NCBI GenBank assembly: GCA_012521895.1
Contig: JAAYLK010000016.1
Coordinates: forward strand, 1 to 40,966
Origin: Clostridiales bacterium
GTDB taxonomy: Bacteria > Bacillota > Clostridia > Christensenellales > Aristaeellaceae
Direction of reading: 5' to 3'
DNA: 40,966 nucleotides
Below are positions 17,057 to 25,954 of the stretch, piece after piece (position 1 is the first letter of the stretch; every line of letters begins with the position of its first letter). A program made the position numbers and the translations under genes. The notes beneath the pieces were generated by a model that was not told where the DNA came from, ran no database searches, and saw nothing but the letters and a program-made list of their open reading frames with translations.

Positions 17057-17951
17057 CGTTGCTTTCCTTTGTGTCTTCCGGTTTTTCCGGTTCGGGTTCT
17101 TTCACATGATCTTGCTGGTTTTCAACCGCTTGGTCAAGAGTAGAGGACACCACATCAGAGGCGATGGCTTCGGTCAGTTCCTCTTTTTTTACCTCATCCG
17201 TTTCCTGCGCCGCCTCCGCCGCCTCCTCGTCCTCTTCATCCGCCTTCTGATGCTTTTGCTGGTAGAGGTGGTAGGCCAGGGCGGCGATGCCCGTCAGCAC
17301 CAGGGTAATGACAAAGATCATGATGGCGTGCCGGTATTCCTTCTCGCCCAATTTGCTGCCCCCCAGGGTGGAGGTGATGATGGAAGGGATGCGCGCGACG
17401 CTGGTGATGACCAGGTACTTGCCCAGGTGGATGGGCACCAGGCCCACCAGGTAGGTCAGGATGTCCTTGGGCGTTCCCGGAATCAGAAACAGGGTGAAGA
17501 TGGTGGCGTCCCGGGTCTTAGGGTTTTTGAACAGCTTCAGGTTCTCAATTTGTTCGCGCTGCACAAAGAGGCTGACAAACTTCATCCCAAACTTGCGTAC
17601 CGCCAGGATGATCAGCACGCTGCCAAGGGCCGTGCCCAGCAGGCACAGGATCAGGCCCACCCAGCCGCCAAAGACATAGCCGGCAAAGATTTCGATGGGC
17701 TCCCCGGGAATAAAGGCGATGATCACCTGTAAGGCCATGATGCCCACCATGATGGGATACTTCCAAAAGCCGGTCTGCTGCAAGGTGGCGCGGAAGCTCT
17801 CCTTGTTGCGGATGGCTTGTATCATGGGCTTGCCCAGCACAATGGTCAGCACCACCAGCACCACCAGCACAACGGCGACACTGATGATGCCGATGATCCG
17901 CTTCTTTTTGAGCAGTTCCGGATCGTCCCAGATCTGGTCGGGCTTAGTCAA
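17049..17951 (-). CDS. TVP38/TMEM64 (SNARE-associated, DedA-like) membrane protein
   Basis: About 300 residues with six hydrophobic segments from about residue 19. 'AFIPGEPIEIFAGYVFGGWVGL' and 'IPGTPKDILTYLVGL' are the conserved re-entrant motifs of the VTT domain, a family linked to lipid scrambling/transport. A highly acidic, Glu-rich cytoplasmic tail of about 70 residues follows the last helix. No ATG is available; TTG at 17951 is chosen because AGGTG lies nine bases upstream and it overlaps the tlyA stop (TTGACTAA), implying coupling. A longer reading into tlyA in another frame is not family-like. Confidence 0.8.
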   Translation of the reverse strand: MTKPDQIWDDPELLKKKRIIGIISVAVVLVVLVVLTIVLGKPMIQAIRNKESFRATLQQTGFWKYPIMVGIMALQVIIAFIPGEPIEIFAGYVFGGWVGLILCLLGTALGSVLIILAVRKFGMKFVSLFVQREQIENLKLFKNPKTRDATIFTLFLIPGTPKDILTYLVGLVPIHLGKYLVITSVARIPSIITSTLGGSKLGEKEYRHAIMIFVITLVLTGIAALAYHLYQQKHQKADEEDEEAAEAAQETDEVKKEELTEAIASDVVSSTLDQAVENQQDHVKEPEPEKPEDTKESNDV

Positions 17952-18774
17952 GGATGATGTCACCTGCCTTTGTGTAAGGGTGGGTTTGCAGCGCGGACTG
18001 GACGCTGCCGGCGATTTTCCGGCCAAGGTCGGGCTTTTCAAGGTTATCCCCAAAGCCGATGTGCAGGAAAAATTCCAGCGTTCCGGCATTCCCGGTGACC
18101 GGGCTGGCGCACACGTTGCGCACACCTGTCCCGGGCATGGCGTTGAAGCCCGCCACCAAATCAAGCAAGAGCGGCTCATAGGCCGTGTCCTCCACCTGCC
18201 CGCTGCGCTTGGCTTCGCTGTCCTCAATTTCAAACAGAGGCTTGACCAGGGCCAGTATCTCACCCTCCCCATGCATAATGGCCTTGTACAGGGGGACGGC
18301 GCTGCGCAAGGACAGGTAGGACAGGTCGCAGGTGGCAAACGACGGCCTTGGGTTGAGGCTCAAAAGGGATTCATCGGAGATGTTGGTTTTCTCAAGGTTG
18401 ACCACCTTGTTCTCCTGCCGCAGCTTGCCTGTCAGCTGGCCAAAGCCGACGTCCACAGCATACACCAAGGCGGCGCCTGATTGCAGTAAACAATCTGTAA
18501 AACCACCGGTGGACGCGCCCGCGTCCAGGCAGACCTTGCCCTCAACCGCGACTTCCATCACGCGGAGGGCCCCGCTTAATTTCAGCCCGCCCTTTGAGGC
18601 ATATGGCAGCACATCCTTGACACGAATGACATCGGTCTTTTTCACCAGGCTGCCGGCCTTGGCCGGGCGGTCATTCACCAGCACTTTGCCCGCCATGATA
18701 AAAGCAGCGGCCTGTTTTGTATCTTGGCACAGTCCGCTGTTGATGAGTTTTTCGGCAAGGCTTTGCTGTTTCAT
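17944..18774 (-). CDS. tlyA: TlyA-family rRNA 2'-O-methyltransferase / hemolysin-like protein
   Basis: A 276-residue protein: an S4 RNA-binding domain (about 5-62; 'FIMAGKVLVNDRPAKAGSLV') followed by an FtsJ-type methyltransferase with the S-adenosylmethionine loop D84-AGASTGGF and 'CDLSYLSLRSAVP'. TlyA homologues methylate 16S and 23S rRNA; Bacillus YqxC is the same family. It usually sits near recN or xseB, but here it follows the sigma-factor gene by 12 bases. Confidence 0.92.
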   Translation of the reverse strand: MKQQSLAEKLINSGLCQDTKQAAAFIMAGKVLVNDRPAKAGSLVKKTDVIRVKDVLPYASKGGLKLSGALRVMEVAVEGKVCLDAGASTGGFTDCLLQSGAALVYAVDVGFGQLTGKLRQENKVVNLEKTNISDESLLSLNPRPSFATCDLSYLSLRSAVPLYKAIMHGEGEILALVKPLFEIEDSEAKRSGQVEDTAYEPLLLDLVAGFNAMPGTGVRNVCASPVTGNAGTLEFFLHIGFGDNLEKPDLGRKIAGSVQSALQTHPYTKAGDIILD

Positions 18775-18786
18775 GCGTGGAATGCC

Positions 18787-19518
18787 TTAGGTGGTCTGCA
18801 TGACGCCCTTGAGCAGGCGCAGCACGCGGCGCTCCATGCGCGAGACCTGCATCTGGGTCAGGTTCATGCGCTTGGCGCTGGCTTGCTGGGACAGCTGCTC
18901 CTGAAAGCGCAGCTTGATGAGGGTGCGCTCCTCGCTGGTCAAGGTCATCAGGGCCTTCCTCAGGTCCTCGCGCATCTCAAAGTCCTCAAAGCCTTTTTCG
19001 GAGATGCCCAAGTGGTCAAACACCATCATCCCGTTTTCATCCTGGGCGTCCAGGGAGGACACCTGGGATTTTTCACGCGAGGCATGCACGCTGATGACCT
19101 GCTCCACCGTCCAGCCAAGGTGCTCGGCCAGTTCGGGGATGGTGGGCTCCCTGTGGATTTTCTGGGTGATCTGCTCCACCACCCGGTCCATCTGCATGCC
19201 CTGCTCGCGCAAGCCCCGCGGGGTGCGCACCAGTTGGGCGCGGTCGCGGATGTAGTTGCGCACGGTGCCGGTGATGGTGGGGGTGACATAGGTGGTGAAG
19301 CGAAGGCCGCGCCCGGGGTCAAAACCCTTCAGCGCGTTGACCAGCGCCATGGCCGCGACCTGGCGCAAATCCTCCAGTTCAATGCCGCGCCCTGTGAACC
19401 GCGCCGCGATGGCGTTGCACAGGGGAAGGGCGACCGCAACGGCGTCATCCATGGCTTCCTTGGTTTGCTCCAAGGCGTAGCGCATCGCCGCGTTGTGGAT
19501 ATCGTCTGCGTTCATCAC
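18787..19518 (-). CDS. RNA polymerase sigma factor of the SigB/SigF/SigG type
   Basis: A 242-243-residue sigma-70 family protein without region 1.1. Region 2 is 'ELEDLRQVAAMALVNALKGFDPGRGLRFTTYV', region 3 'HREPTIPELAEHLGWTVEQVI' and region 4 'LTSEERTLIKLRFQEQLSQQASAKRMNLTQMQVSRMERRVLR'. This is the stress/forespore branch (B/F/G). The first codon may be GTG at 19518 or ATG at 19515; both follow GGAG closely. It lies three bases after an anti-sigma-like gene, as in rsbW-sigB and spoIIAB-sigF pairs. No spore gene or anti-anti-sigma gene is in the window, so stress and sporulation roles cannot be separated. Confidence 0.88.
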   Translation of the reverse strand: MMNADDIHNAAMRYALEQTKEAMDDAVAVALPLCNAIAARFTGRGIELEDLRQVAAMALVNALKGFDPGRGLRFTTYVTPTITGTVRNYIRDRAQLVRTPRGLREQGMQMDRVVEQITQKIHREPTIPELAEHLGWTVEQVISVHASREKSQVSSLDAQDENGMMVFDHLGISEKGFEDFEMREDLRKALMTLTSEERTLIKLRFQEQLSQQASAKRMNLTQMQVSRMERRVLRLLKGVMQTT

Positions 19519-19521
19519 TGC

Positions 19522-19899
19522 TTATGCTCCAGTTGGCAAGGACATGCGCACGGTGTAGATGCCGCACTGATCTCCTTCCAGTTTCACTTCGGTCACCAGG
19601 GTGCCAATAATCAGCTGGGCCACCTCCGGGTCCATCATGTCACAGGCCTGGGCATCAGGGGCGCGCTGCGCCTCCAGGGTGATATAAATCTGCCCTTCTT
19701 CCATTTTGCAGGTCAGGGTCACCTTCTCCACCAGGCGCTCCTGGTGGGTCACCAGGTCAAAGGCTTCTTCCACGGCGGTCCGCAGGTCGTCAATGACGTC
19801 CAGGGACAGGTTGGCCATCACGCCCACCGCGCCCAGGGTTGTGCGCACCACCAGGCCCCATTCAGAGGAGGCGGGCACTGTTAAAATCATACGGTTCAT
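19522..19899 (-). CDS. RsbW/SpoIIAB-like anti-sigma factor, degenerate GHKL domain
   Basis: A 125-residue protein with the start of an RsbW-type fold: 'ANLSLDVIDDLRTAVEEAFDLVTH' fits the helix carrying the N-box, and 'LIIGTLVTEVKLEGDQCGIYTVRMSL' fits the last helix and strand. The ATP-site Asn of the N-box is not visible (Leu or Asp stands there, depending on alignment) and no 'DxGxG' motif or lid is present, so it probably does not act as a normal kinase. Placement directly before the sigma gene argues for an anti-sigma role. The start at 19899 overlaps the dnaE stop as ATGA. Confidence 0.65.
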   Translation of the reverse strand: MNRMILTVPASSEWGLVVRTTLGAVGVMANLSLDVIDDLRTAVEEAFDLVTHQERLVEKVTLTCKMEEGQIYITLEAQRAPDAQACDMMDPEVAQLIIGTLVTEVKLEGDQCGIYTVRMSLPTGA

Positions 19900-22800
19900 G
19901 TTGTTTTGTTCACCACCTTGATTTGTTTGCTGTGAAGGATGGTCAGCAGGTCTGCCCTGGCGTCCAGGGCGTCCTTTACCCACCAGTCCTCAGGTGCCAG
20001 CAGCGTCAGGTTCTCCTCCTTGATGTACAAAAACACCGGGACCCTTCCCTTTTGGCGTTTGAGCACTGTTTCACAAGCAGGCATCTGGCTGCGGCCTATT
20101 TGTAAGTATAACTTGACCGGCGCGTCCTTTGCAAGCAAGGACTCTTCCTTGTTTGTATTTGCTTGTGCTTTGGGTTTTTGTGTTGACGGCAGCTCCAGGG
20201 GCCGTATGCTGTCCACCACCAGGCTGGGCGCCCTGTCCTCAGGCACGGACAGCTTGCCGGGCAGCAGATAGGCCTTGTCCTCCGTCAGCTGCGGGGCGGC
20301 CTGCTGCCACACCGTGGGAAAGACCACGCACTCCACCTGCCCGGTCAGGTCCTCCAAGGTCAGGAAGGCCATCAAATCGCCCTTGCGGGTGGCTTTTTGC
20401 TTGATGCCGGCAATCAGGCCGCCCAGCTGCACCTGCCTCCCGTCCTCACTCAAGCCCCTGTCATCCCGCTCCGCCAATTCCTCCAGGGCGGCAGAGGACC
20501 AGGACAGCTTTGACAGGGTGTCGGCGTAGGCGTCCAGTGGATGGCCGGTGATGTAGATGCCGGCCACTTCCTTTTCCATCCCAAGCAGCGTGCTTTGCGG
20601 GTATTCCTCAACCTCCGGGAAAGCGATGCGCTGGTTCAGCTGCTGGTCGCCCATCGCCATCTCAAACAGGGACAGCTGATTCTTGTTCTGCCCGCGCCTC
20701 GACTTGGCCTGCGCGTCCATCAGTGCTTCGTACACCTGCAGGCACTGGATGCGGCTGCCGCCCAGGCCGTCAAAGGCGCCGGCCTTGATGAGGGCTTCCA
20801 CCGCGCGCTTGTTGACGCTGCTTGAGTCCACACGCGAGCAAAAATCGAAGATGTCCCGGTAAGGGCCGTGCTGCAAGCGCTCCATCACGATGTGCTGGGC
20901 GGCCTTCTCGCCCAGGCTCTTGATGGCGTTGAGGCCAAAGCGGATGCCCTTTTGTCCGTCAGCGTGGTCGACGATGAAACGCACGTCGGAGTGGTTGATC
21001 AGCGGCGCCAGCACCGGGATGCCGTTGCGGCGGCAGAACTGCACATAGGCGGCCACCTTGCCGGTGGCGCCCAGGTAGGAGTTGATCAGCGCCGCCATGA
21101 ATTCCGCCGGGTAGTGTTTTTTCAGCCAGGCGGTCTTGACGCTCAGCAGCGCGTAGGCGGCTGCGTGGGACTTGTTGAAGGCGTAGCTGGCAAAGGCGGT
21201 CATCTCTTCATAGATGTCCTCCGCCGCCTTTTTAGAAATGCCGTTCTTCAGGCAGCCGAGCACGCTGCCATCCTGCGCGCCGTGGATGAAAATCTGCCGC
21301 TCCCGCTCCATCACGTCTTTTTTCTTCTTGCTCATCGCCCGGCGGATCTCATCGCTGCGGCCGTAGCTGAAGCCCGCCAGGTCGCGCACAATCTGCATCA
21401 CCTGCTCCTGGTAGACCATGCAGCCATAGGTGACGCCCAGGATCGGCTCCAACTCCGGTGTGATGTAGCGAATGGTCTGCGGCTGGTTCTTCCCCTGGAT
21501 AAAGCGGGGGATGGAGGCCATGGGCCCGGGCCGGTAAAGGGAAATGGCGGCAATGATGTCCTCAAAGTCTTCGGGCTTGAGTTCCGCGATGAAGCTGCGC
21601 ATCCCTGCGCTTTCCAACTGGAAGACCCCATCGGTGTCACCGGTGGACAGCATCTGGAAGGTGCTGCTGTCGTCAATGGGGATTTCATCGGCCGTCATGA
21701 ACACGCCGTCTTTTTCCATCAGTTTCAGCGCGTCGCGGATGACGGTCAGTGTGCGAAGACCCAGAAAGTCGGTCTTGAGCAGGCCCAGCTCCGCGATGTT
21801 GCCCATGGCGTATTGGGTGGTGATGACGTTGTCATTGGTTTGCAGCGGCACATAGTCCGTCAGCGGTTGCTGGGTGATCAGGACGCCCGCGGCATGGGTG
21901 GCTGCATGGCGGGGCATGCCCTCCAGCAGCTCCGCCGTGTTCAACAGGCGTTTCACCCGCGGGCTTTCCACCTGCAGTAGGGCCAGCTGCGGGCTAGTCT
22001 GCAGGGCCTTTTCCAGCGTCATGTTCAGTTCCATCGGCACCAGCTTGGCCACCTGGTCGGTCTCCTGATAACTGTAGCCCAGCACCCGGCCCACGTCGCG
22101 GATGACGCCGCGGGCGGCCATGGTGCCAAAGGTGATGATCTGCGCCACATGGTCATGGCCGTACTTGTCAGCGACATAATCAATCACTTCCTGGCGCCGC
22201 TCGTAGCACAGGTCAATGTCCAGGTCCGGCAGGGAGACGCGCTCGGGGTTTAAAAAGCGCTCAAAGAGCAGGTTGTACTTCAAAGGGTCCAGCCGGGTGA
22301 TGTTCAGGCAATACGCTACGATGGCCCCGGCTCCGCTGCCGCGCCCGGGACCCACCATGATGTCGTGCTCCTTGGCGTACTTGATAAAATCCCACACAAT
22401 CAGGAAGTAATCCACAAAGCCCATGTCGTTGATGACGGACAGCTCATATTGCAGGCGTTCTAGCGCTTCCGGGTTCCTGTCCGGATAGCGTTCCAGCAGG
22501 CCTTCCATGCACAGGCGCTCCAGCAATTCCGCGTTGGTTTCTGTTGTTTTCTCATTGGGGATGTACAGCGGCAGGTGGTGGGCGTCAAAGTCAAAGTCCA
22601 CTTCACAGCGCAGGGCGATGTCGTGGCTACGTGTGACCGCCTCGCCCAAATGGGGGAAGAGGGCGCGCATCTCCTCTTCAGACTTGACATACAGCTCCTG
22701 GGTTTCCATCCGCATGCGCTGTTCGTCTTCCAGCGTCTTGCCCGTCTGGATGCACATCAGCACCTCCTGGGCGTGGGCATCCTCTTTTTTCAGGTAATGG

Positions 22801-23411
22801 CAGTCATTGGTCACCACCAGGGGGATGCCGGTTTCCTTTGACAGTTTTACCAACTGCGGCAACACTTGCTTTTCTTCCCGCAGGGCATGGTCCATCAATT
22901 CGATGTAGTAATTGCCCTCGCCCATGATGCTGCGCATGGTGAGCGCATGGGCCTTGGCGTCCTCATACCGCCCTTCCAGCAGCAGCTTGGGCAGTTCGCC
23001 CGACAGGCAGGCGCTCATGGCAATCAAGCCTTCATGATGCCGCTCCAGCAGTTCCAGGTCAATCCGGGGTTTGTAGTAAAAGCCCTCGGTGAAGCCCGCG
23101 CTGCTCAATTTCATCAGGTTCTGGTAGCCCGTCATGTTCTCACACAACAAAATAAGGTGGCTGTACTCGCGGTTGGCCCCGGTTTTCTCGCTCATCTTCG
23201 GGGTGACATAGACCTCGCAGCCGATGACGGGGTGGATGCCATTGAGCTTGCATTCCTTGTAAAAATCAATCGCGCCATACAGCACGCCGTGGTCTGTGAT
23301 GGCGCAGGCATCCATGCCCAGCTCTTTCAGCCGCTTGACCAGCGGCTTGATGCGGCAGGCGCCGTCCAACAGGCTGTATTCACTGTGCAGGTGCAGGTGC
23401 GCAAAGGCCAT
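19896..23411 (-). CDS. dnaE: DNA polymerase III subunit alpha
   Basis: A 1171-residue C-family polymerase. It opens with the PHP domain ('HLHLHSEYSLLDG' and 'CAITDHGVLYGAIDFYKECK'), has the catalytic-site motif 'PDLDIDLCYERRQEV' and 'GPGRGSGAGAIVAYCL' in the palm/fingers, and ends with a helix-hairpin-helix and OB fold ('GLIAGIKQKATRKGDLMAFLTLEDLTG'). No exonuclease is inserted, so it is DnaE, not PolC. ATG 23417 abuts GGAGG too closely; ATG 23411, six bases from it, is preferred. It heads the reverse operon. Confidence 0.95.
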   Translation of the reverse strand: MAFAHLHLHSEYSLLDGACRIKPLVKRLKELGMDACAITDHGVLYGAIDFYKECKLNGIHPVIGCEVYVTPKMSEKTGANREYSHLILLCENMTGYQNLMKLSSAGFTEGFYYKPRIDLELLERHHEGLIAMSACLSGELPKLLLEGRYEDAKAHALTMRSIMGEGNYYIELMDHALREEKQVLPQLVKLSKETGIPLVVTNDCHYLKKEDAHAQEVLMCIQTGKTLEDEQRMRMETQELYVKSEEEMRALFPHLGEAVTRSHDIALRCEVDFDFDAHHLPLYIPNEKTTETNAELLERLCMEGLLERYPDRNPEALERLQYELSVINDMGFVDYFLIVWDFIKYAKEHDIMVGPGRGSGAGAIVAYCLNITRLDPLKYNLLFERFLNPERVSLPDLDIDLCYERRQEVIDYVADKYGHDHVAQIITFGTMAARGVIRDVGRVLGYSYQETDQVAKLVPMELNMTLEKALQTSPQLALLQVESPRVKRLLNTAELLEGMPRHAATHAAGVLITQQPLTDYVPLQTNDNVITTQYAMGNIAELGLLKTDFLGLRTLTVIRDALKLMEKDGVFMTADEIPIDDSSTFQMLSTGDTDGVFQLESAGMRSFIAELKPEDFEDIIAAISLYRPGPMASIPRFIQGKNQPQTIRYITPELEPILGVTYGCMVYQEQVMQIVRDLAGFSYGRSDEIRRAMSKKKKDVMERERQIFIHGAQDGSVLGCLKNGISKKAAEDIYEEMTAFASYAFNKSHAAAYALLSVKTAWLKKHYPAEFMAALINSYLGATGKVAAYVQFCRRNGIPVLAPLINHSDVRFIVDHADGQKGIRFGLNAIKSLGEKAAQHIVMERLQHGPYRDIFDFCSRVDSSSVNKRAVEALIKAGAFDGLGGSRIQCLQVYEALMDAQAKSRRGQNKNQLSLFEMAMGDQQLNQRIAFPEVEEYPQSTLLGMEKEVAGIYITGHPLDAYADTLSKLSWSSAALEELAERDDRGLSEDGRQVQLGGLIAGIKQKATRKGDLMAFLTLEDLTGQVECVVFPTVWQQAAPQLTEDKAYLLPGKLSVPEDRAPSLVVDSIRPLELPSTQKPKAQANTNKEESLLAKDAPVKLYLQIGRSQMPACETVLKRQKGRVPVFLYIKEENLTLLAPEDWWVKDALDARADLLTILHSKQIKVVNKTT

Positions 23412-23434
23412 GTTCATCCTCCTTGAATGCCTTC

Positions 23435-23463
23435 AGTATACAGGAACAGACATTCTCTTTCAA
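23435..23463 (-). promoter_or_regulatory. dnaE operon promoter with a LexA-like site in the spacer
   Basis: On the reverse strand TTGAAA, 17 bases, TATACT. Inside the spacer, 23444-23455 reads GAACAGACATTC on the plus strand, one mismatch from the GAAC-N4-GTTC core of Gram-positive LexA sites. This promoter would drive the seven-gene operon down to dnaI. Confidence 0.65.
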
Positions 23464-23470
23464 TGCGGCA

Positions 23471-23501
23471 TCTTGCCCATACAGGGCAAGAAAGTTATAC
23501 T
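23471..23501 (+). promoter_or_regulatory. mnmE promoter overlapped by a perfect inverted repeat
   Basis: TTGCCC (23473-23478), 17 bases, TATACT (23496-23501). The -35 lies in an inverted repeat TCTTGCCC-ataca-GGGCAAGA (23471-23491), which could be an operator or the dnaE/mnmE boundary. The leader to mnmE would be only about 12 bases. Confidence 0.5.
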
Positions 23502-23519
23502 TTGCCCATGGAGGATGAG

Positions 23520-24881
23520 ATGAACACACACACCATCGCGGCGCTGGCCACACCGCCTGGCATGGGCGGGCTGGCGGTCATCCGCGTTTCAGGGCCACAG
23601 GCGGAAGGCATCCTGCGCCGGTTGTTCGTGCCCACAGGGAAAGACAAGCAGTTTGAGGACCGCTATCTGATGTACGGCCACCTCTACCATGAAGGCCAAA
23701 TGCTGGATGAGTGCATGGCGGTGCTGATGAAGGGCCCGCGCAGCTACACCCGGGAGGATGTGGCGGAAATCCAGCTGCATGGGGGAGAGCTGGTGGTGGA
23801 CGCGGTGCTGAAAGCCGTATTCGCTTCAGGCGCGGTGCCCGCCCAGCCGGGGGAGTTCACAAGGCGCGCCTTTGAAAACGGGCGGATTGACTTAAGCCAG
23901 GCGGAAGCCGTCATGCAGTTGATTTCCTCCACCGGTATGAAGGCCAAGGACGCCGCGCTGCGCCAGCTGCAGGGCGGCACCCTGCGCTTTGTCCAGCAAG
24001 CCCAGGCAGACCTCATCCAGTTGATGGCGGGCGTCACCGCGGCGATCGACTACCCGGAGGAGATCTCCCAGGAGGAGGCGGTAGGGGAAATCGCGCCCCA
24101 ACTGAACCAATTGGCTGATCGATTAAATGATGCCTGTGACGAAAAAGGCGCGCAAATTCTGGAAGAAGGTTTGCAGGTGGTGCTGTGCGGCAAGCCCAAC
24201 GCGGGCAAGTCCTCCCTGCTCAATGCCCTGCTCATGGAAAACCGCGCCATCGTGACGGACATCCCCGGCACCACGCGCGACACCGTGGGCGGCAGCCTGA
24301 TGATAGACGGCATCCGCGTTCATTTGACAGACACCGCCGGCATCAGGGACACCCAGGAAATGGTTGAGCGCATCGGCGTTGAGCGCGCCAAGGCCGCGGT
24401 GGACAACGCGGATGTGCGGGTGATGGTGCTGGATGTCTTCCGCGCGCCGGACGCGGAGGACGAGGCCATCCTGGACTTGATTGTGAATCGTGAAAACCTC
24501 TATGTCTTCAACAAATCCGACCTGCCCCAGAACCCGGCCTTCACCGCCTGGCTGAAAACGCGCACAGATGTCGACAAGGAGAAGGCTATCACCCTGTCCG
24601 CCCAGTCCGGGGAAGGGCTGCATCAGCTCAAAACCAGGCTGCGTGAACTGGCCGGCCAGCCCGGACAAAGCGCCCTCACCTTGGCCCGCCACATGGACCA
24701 GGCCAGAAAGGCGGCCCAGGCGCTTTCCCGCGCGGCGGAAGCCATGGCGGAAGGCCTGCCCCTGGACCTGTGCGCGGTGGACCTGAATGAAGCGCTTGCC
24801 GCCCTGGGGGACATCACCGGGGACAATTATTCCGAAGCCTTGCTTGACAAGGTGTTCTCAACATTCTGCGTGGGCAAATAG
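23520..24881 (+). CDS. mnmE: tRNA-modification GTPase MnmE
   Basis: A 453-residue protein: N-terminal formyl-THF-binding domain starting 'TIAALATPPGMGGLAVIRVSG', helical domain, and inserted G domain with GKPNAGKSS (224-232), 'DIPGTTRD', 'DTAGI' and 'NKSD'. It ends with the catalytic-Cys motif 'FCVGK' (C[IV]GK family). With MnmG it modifies wobble uridine 34. The partner mnmG is not in the window. The ATG at 23520 is chosen because GGAGG is six bases upstream and the family begins there; the upstream open frame crosses the promoter. Followed 11 bases later by the aldo/keto reductase. Confidence 0.96.
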   Translation: MNTHTIAALATPPGMGGLAVIRVSGPQAEGILRRLFVPTGKDKQFEDRYLMYGHLYHEGQMLDECMAVLMKGPRSYTREDVAEIQLHGGELVVDAVLKAVFASGAVPAQPGEFTRRAFENGRIDLSQAEAVMQLISSTGMKAKDAALRQLQGGTLRFVQQAQADLIQLMAGVTAAIDYPEEISQEEAVGEIAPQLNQLADRLNDACDEKGAQILEEGLQVVLCGKPNAGKSSLLNALLMENRAIVTDIPGTTRDTVGGSLMIDGIRVHLTDTAGIRDTQEMVERIGVERAKAAVDNADVRVMVLDVFRAPDAEDEAILDLIVNRENLYVFNKSDLPQNPAFTAWLKTRTDVDKEKAITLSAQSGEGLHQLKTRLRELAGQPGQSALTLARHMDQARKAAQALSRAAEAMAEGLPLDLCAVDLNEALAALGDITGDNYSEALLDKVFSTFCVGK

Positions 24882-24892
24882 GAGGAAGAGCA

Positions 24893-25876
24893 ATGGAATA
24901 CACCAAACTGGGGAAGACCGGCCTGGACGTTTCCAGAATATGCCTGGGCTGCATGAGCTTTGGCGACGCCGGCAAATGGGTGCATGAGTGGGTGCTGAAT
25001 GAATCCGATTCCCGCGCCATCATCAAATCCGCCCTGGACCTGGGCATCAACTTCTTTGACACCGCCAACGTGTATTCCCTGGGCACCAGCGAGGAATACC
25101 TGGGGCGCGCGCTGAAGGATTACGCCTTGCGGGACGAGGTGGTGGTGGCCACCAAGGTGTTTTCCACCATGCGTGAAGGCCCTAATGGCGGCGGCCTGTC
25201 GCGCAAGAACATCTTAGCGGAAGTTGACAACAGCCTTAAGCGCCTTGGCATGGACTATGTGGATTTGTTCATCATTCACCGCTGGGACTACAACACGCCC
25301 ATTGAGGAAACCATGGAAGCCCTCAATGATGTGGTGCGCGCGGGCAAGGCGCGCTACATCGGCGCGTCCGCCATGTACGCCTGGCAGTTCCAGAAAGCCC
25401 GCAATGTGGCGGCCAGCCGCGGCTTTGCCAATTTTGTGTCCATGCAAAACCACTGGAACCTGCTCTACCGCGAGGAGGAGCGGGAGATGGTGCCCTACTG
25501 CCAGGACGCGGACGTGGCGCTGACGCCCTACAGCCCCCTGGCCTCAGGCCGCTTATCCAGGGCGCCGGGGGAGGAGGCCACCAAACGTTTCGCCACCGAT
25601 ACTACCGCCAAATCAAAGTACGGCAAGACCGAAAAACAGGACGAGCAGATTGTGCTGCAGGTGCAGGACATCGCTAAACGTCGCGGCGTCTCCATGAGCC
25701 AGGTGGCGCTGGCCTGGCTGCTATCAAAGCCTCTGATGGCGGCGCCGGTCATCGGCGCGACCAAGCTGCGCCATGTGGAAGACGCTGTCAAATCGGTTGA
25801 TCTGAAGCTTGATGAAGCGGAAATTGCTCAGCTTGAGCAGTTTTACCTGCCCCATCCGGTGGTGGGCGCACTTTAA
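24893..25876 (+). CDS. Aldo/keto reductase
   Basis: A 327-residue NADPH-dependent reductase of the TIM-barrel AKR superfamily. The catalytic tetrad is visible: D56, Y61, K88 and H129 ('NFFDTANVYSLGTSEEYLGRAL', 'VVVATKV', 'FIIHRWD'). The C-terminal 'PVIGATKLRHVEDAV' binds the cofactor phosphate. It resembles the YghZ/Gfo-type 'MEYTKLGKTGLDVSRICLGCMSFG' AKR group; the substrate cannot be told. AGGAGG lies eight bases before the ATG, so it is probably cotranscribed with mnmE. A strong terminator follows about 29 bases later. Confidence 0.92.
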   Translation: MEYTKLGKTGLDVSRICLGCMSFGDAGKWVHEWVLNESDSRAIIKSALDLGINFFDTANVYSLGTSEEYLGRALKDYALRDEVVVATKVFSTMREGPNGGGLSRKNILAEVDNSLKRLGMDYVDLFIIHRWDYNTPIEETMEALNDVVRAGKARYIGASAMYAWQFQKARNVAASRGFANFVSMQNHWNLLYREEEREMVPYCQDADVALTPYSPLASGRLSRAPGEEATKRFATDTTAKSKYGKTEKQDEQIVLQVQDIAKRRGVSMSQVALAWLLSKPLMAAPVIGATKLRHVEDAVKSVDLKLDEAEIAQLEQFYLPHPVVGAL

Positions 25877-25904
25877 TCGCCCGCCTGGCCTGACGCCATT
25901 CATC

Positions 25905-25936
25905 AAAAGGCTCCAGGCGAACGCCTGGAGCCTTTT
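25905..25936. terminator. Bidirectional intrinsic terminator
   Basis: A 10-base GC-rich stem (GGCTCCAGGC/GCCTGGAGCC, loop GAAC) flanked by AAAA and TTTT. It lies between the convergent aldo/keto reductase and unknown secreted-protein genes, serving both. Confidence 0.9.
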
Positions 25937-25954
25937 AACATCATGCAAGGCGTT

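Noticed and set aside
18000..18338. Extension of the TVP38 frame into tlyA
   Set aside because: Cys/Pro/Arg-rich antiphase read of tlyA; the TTG at 17951 with its ribosome-binding site is better.
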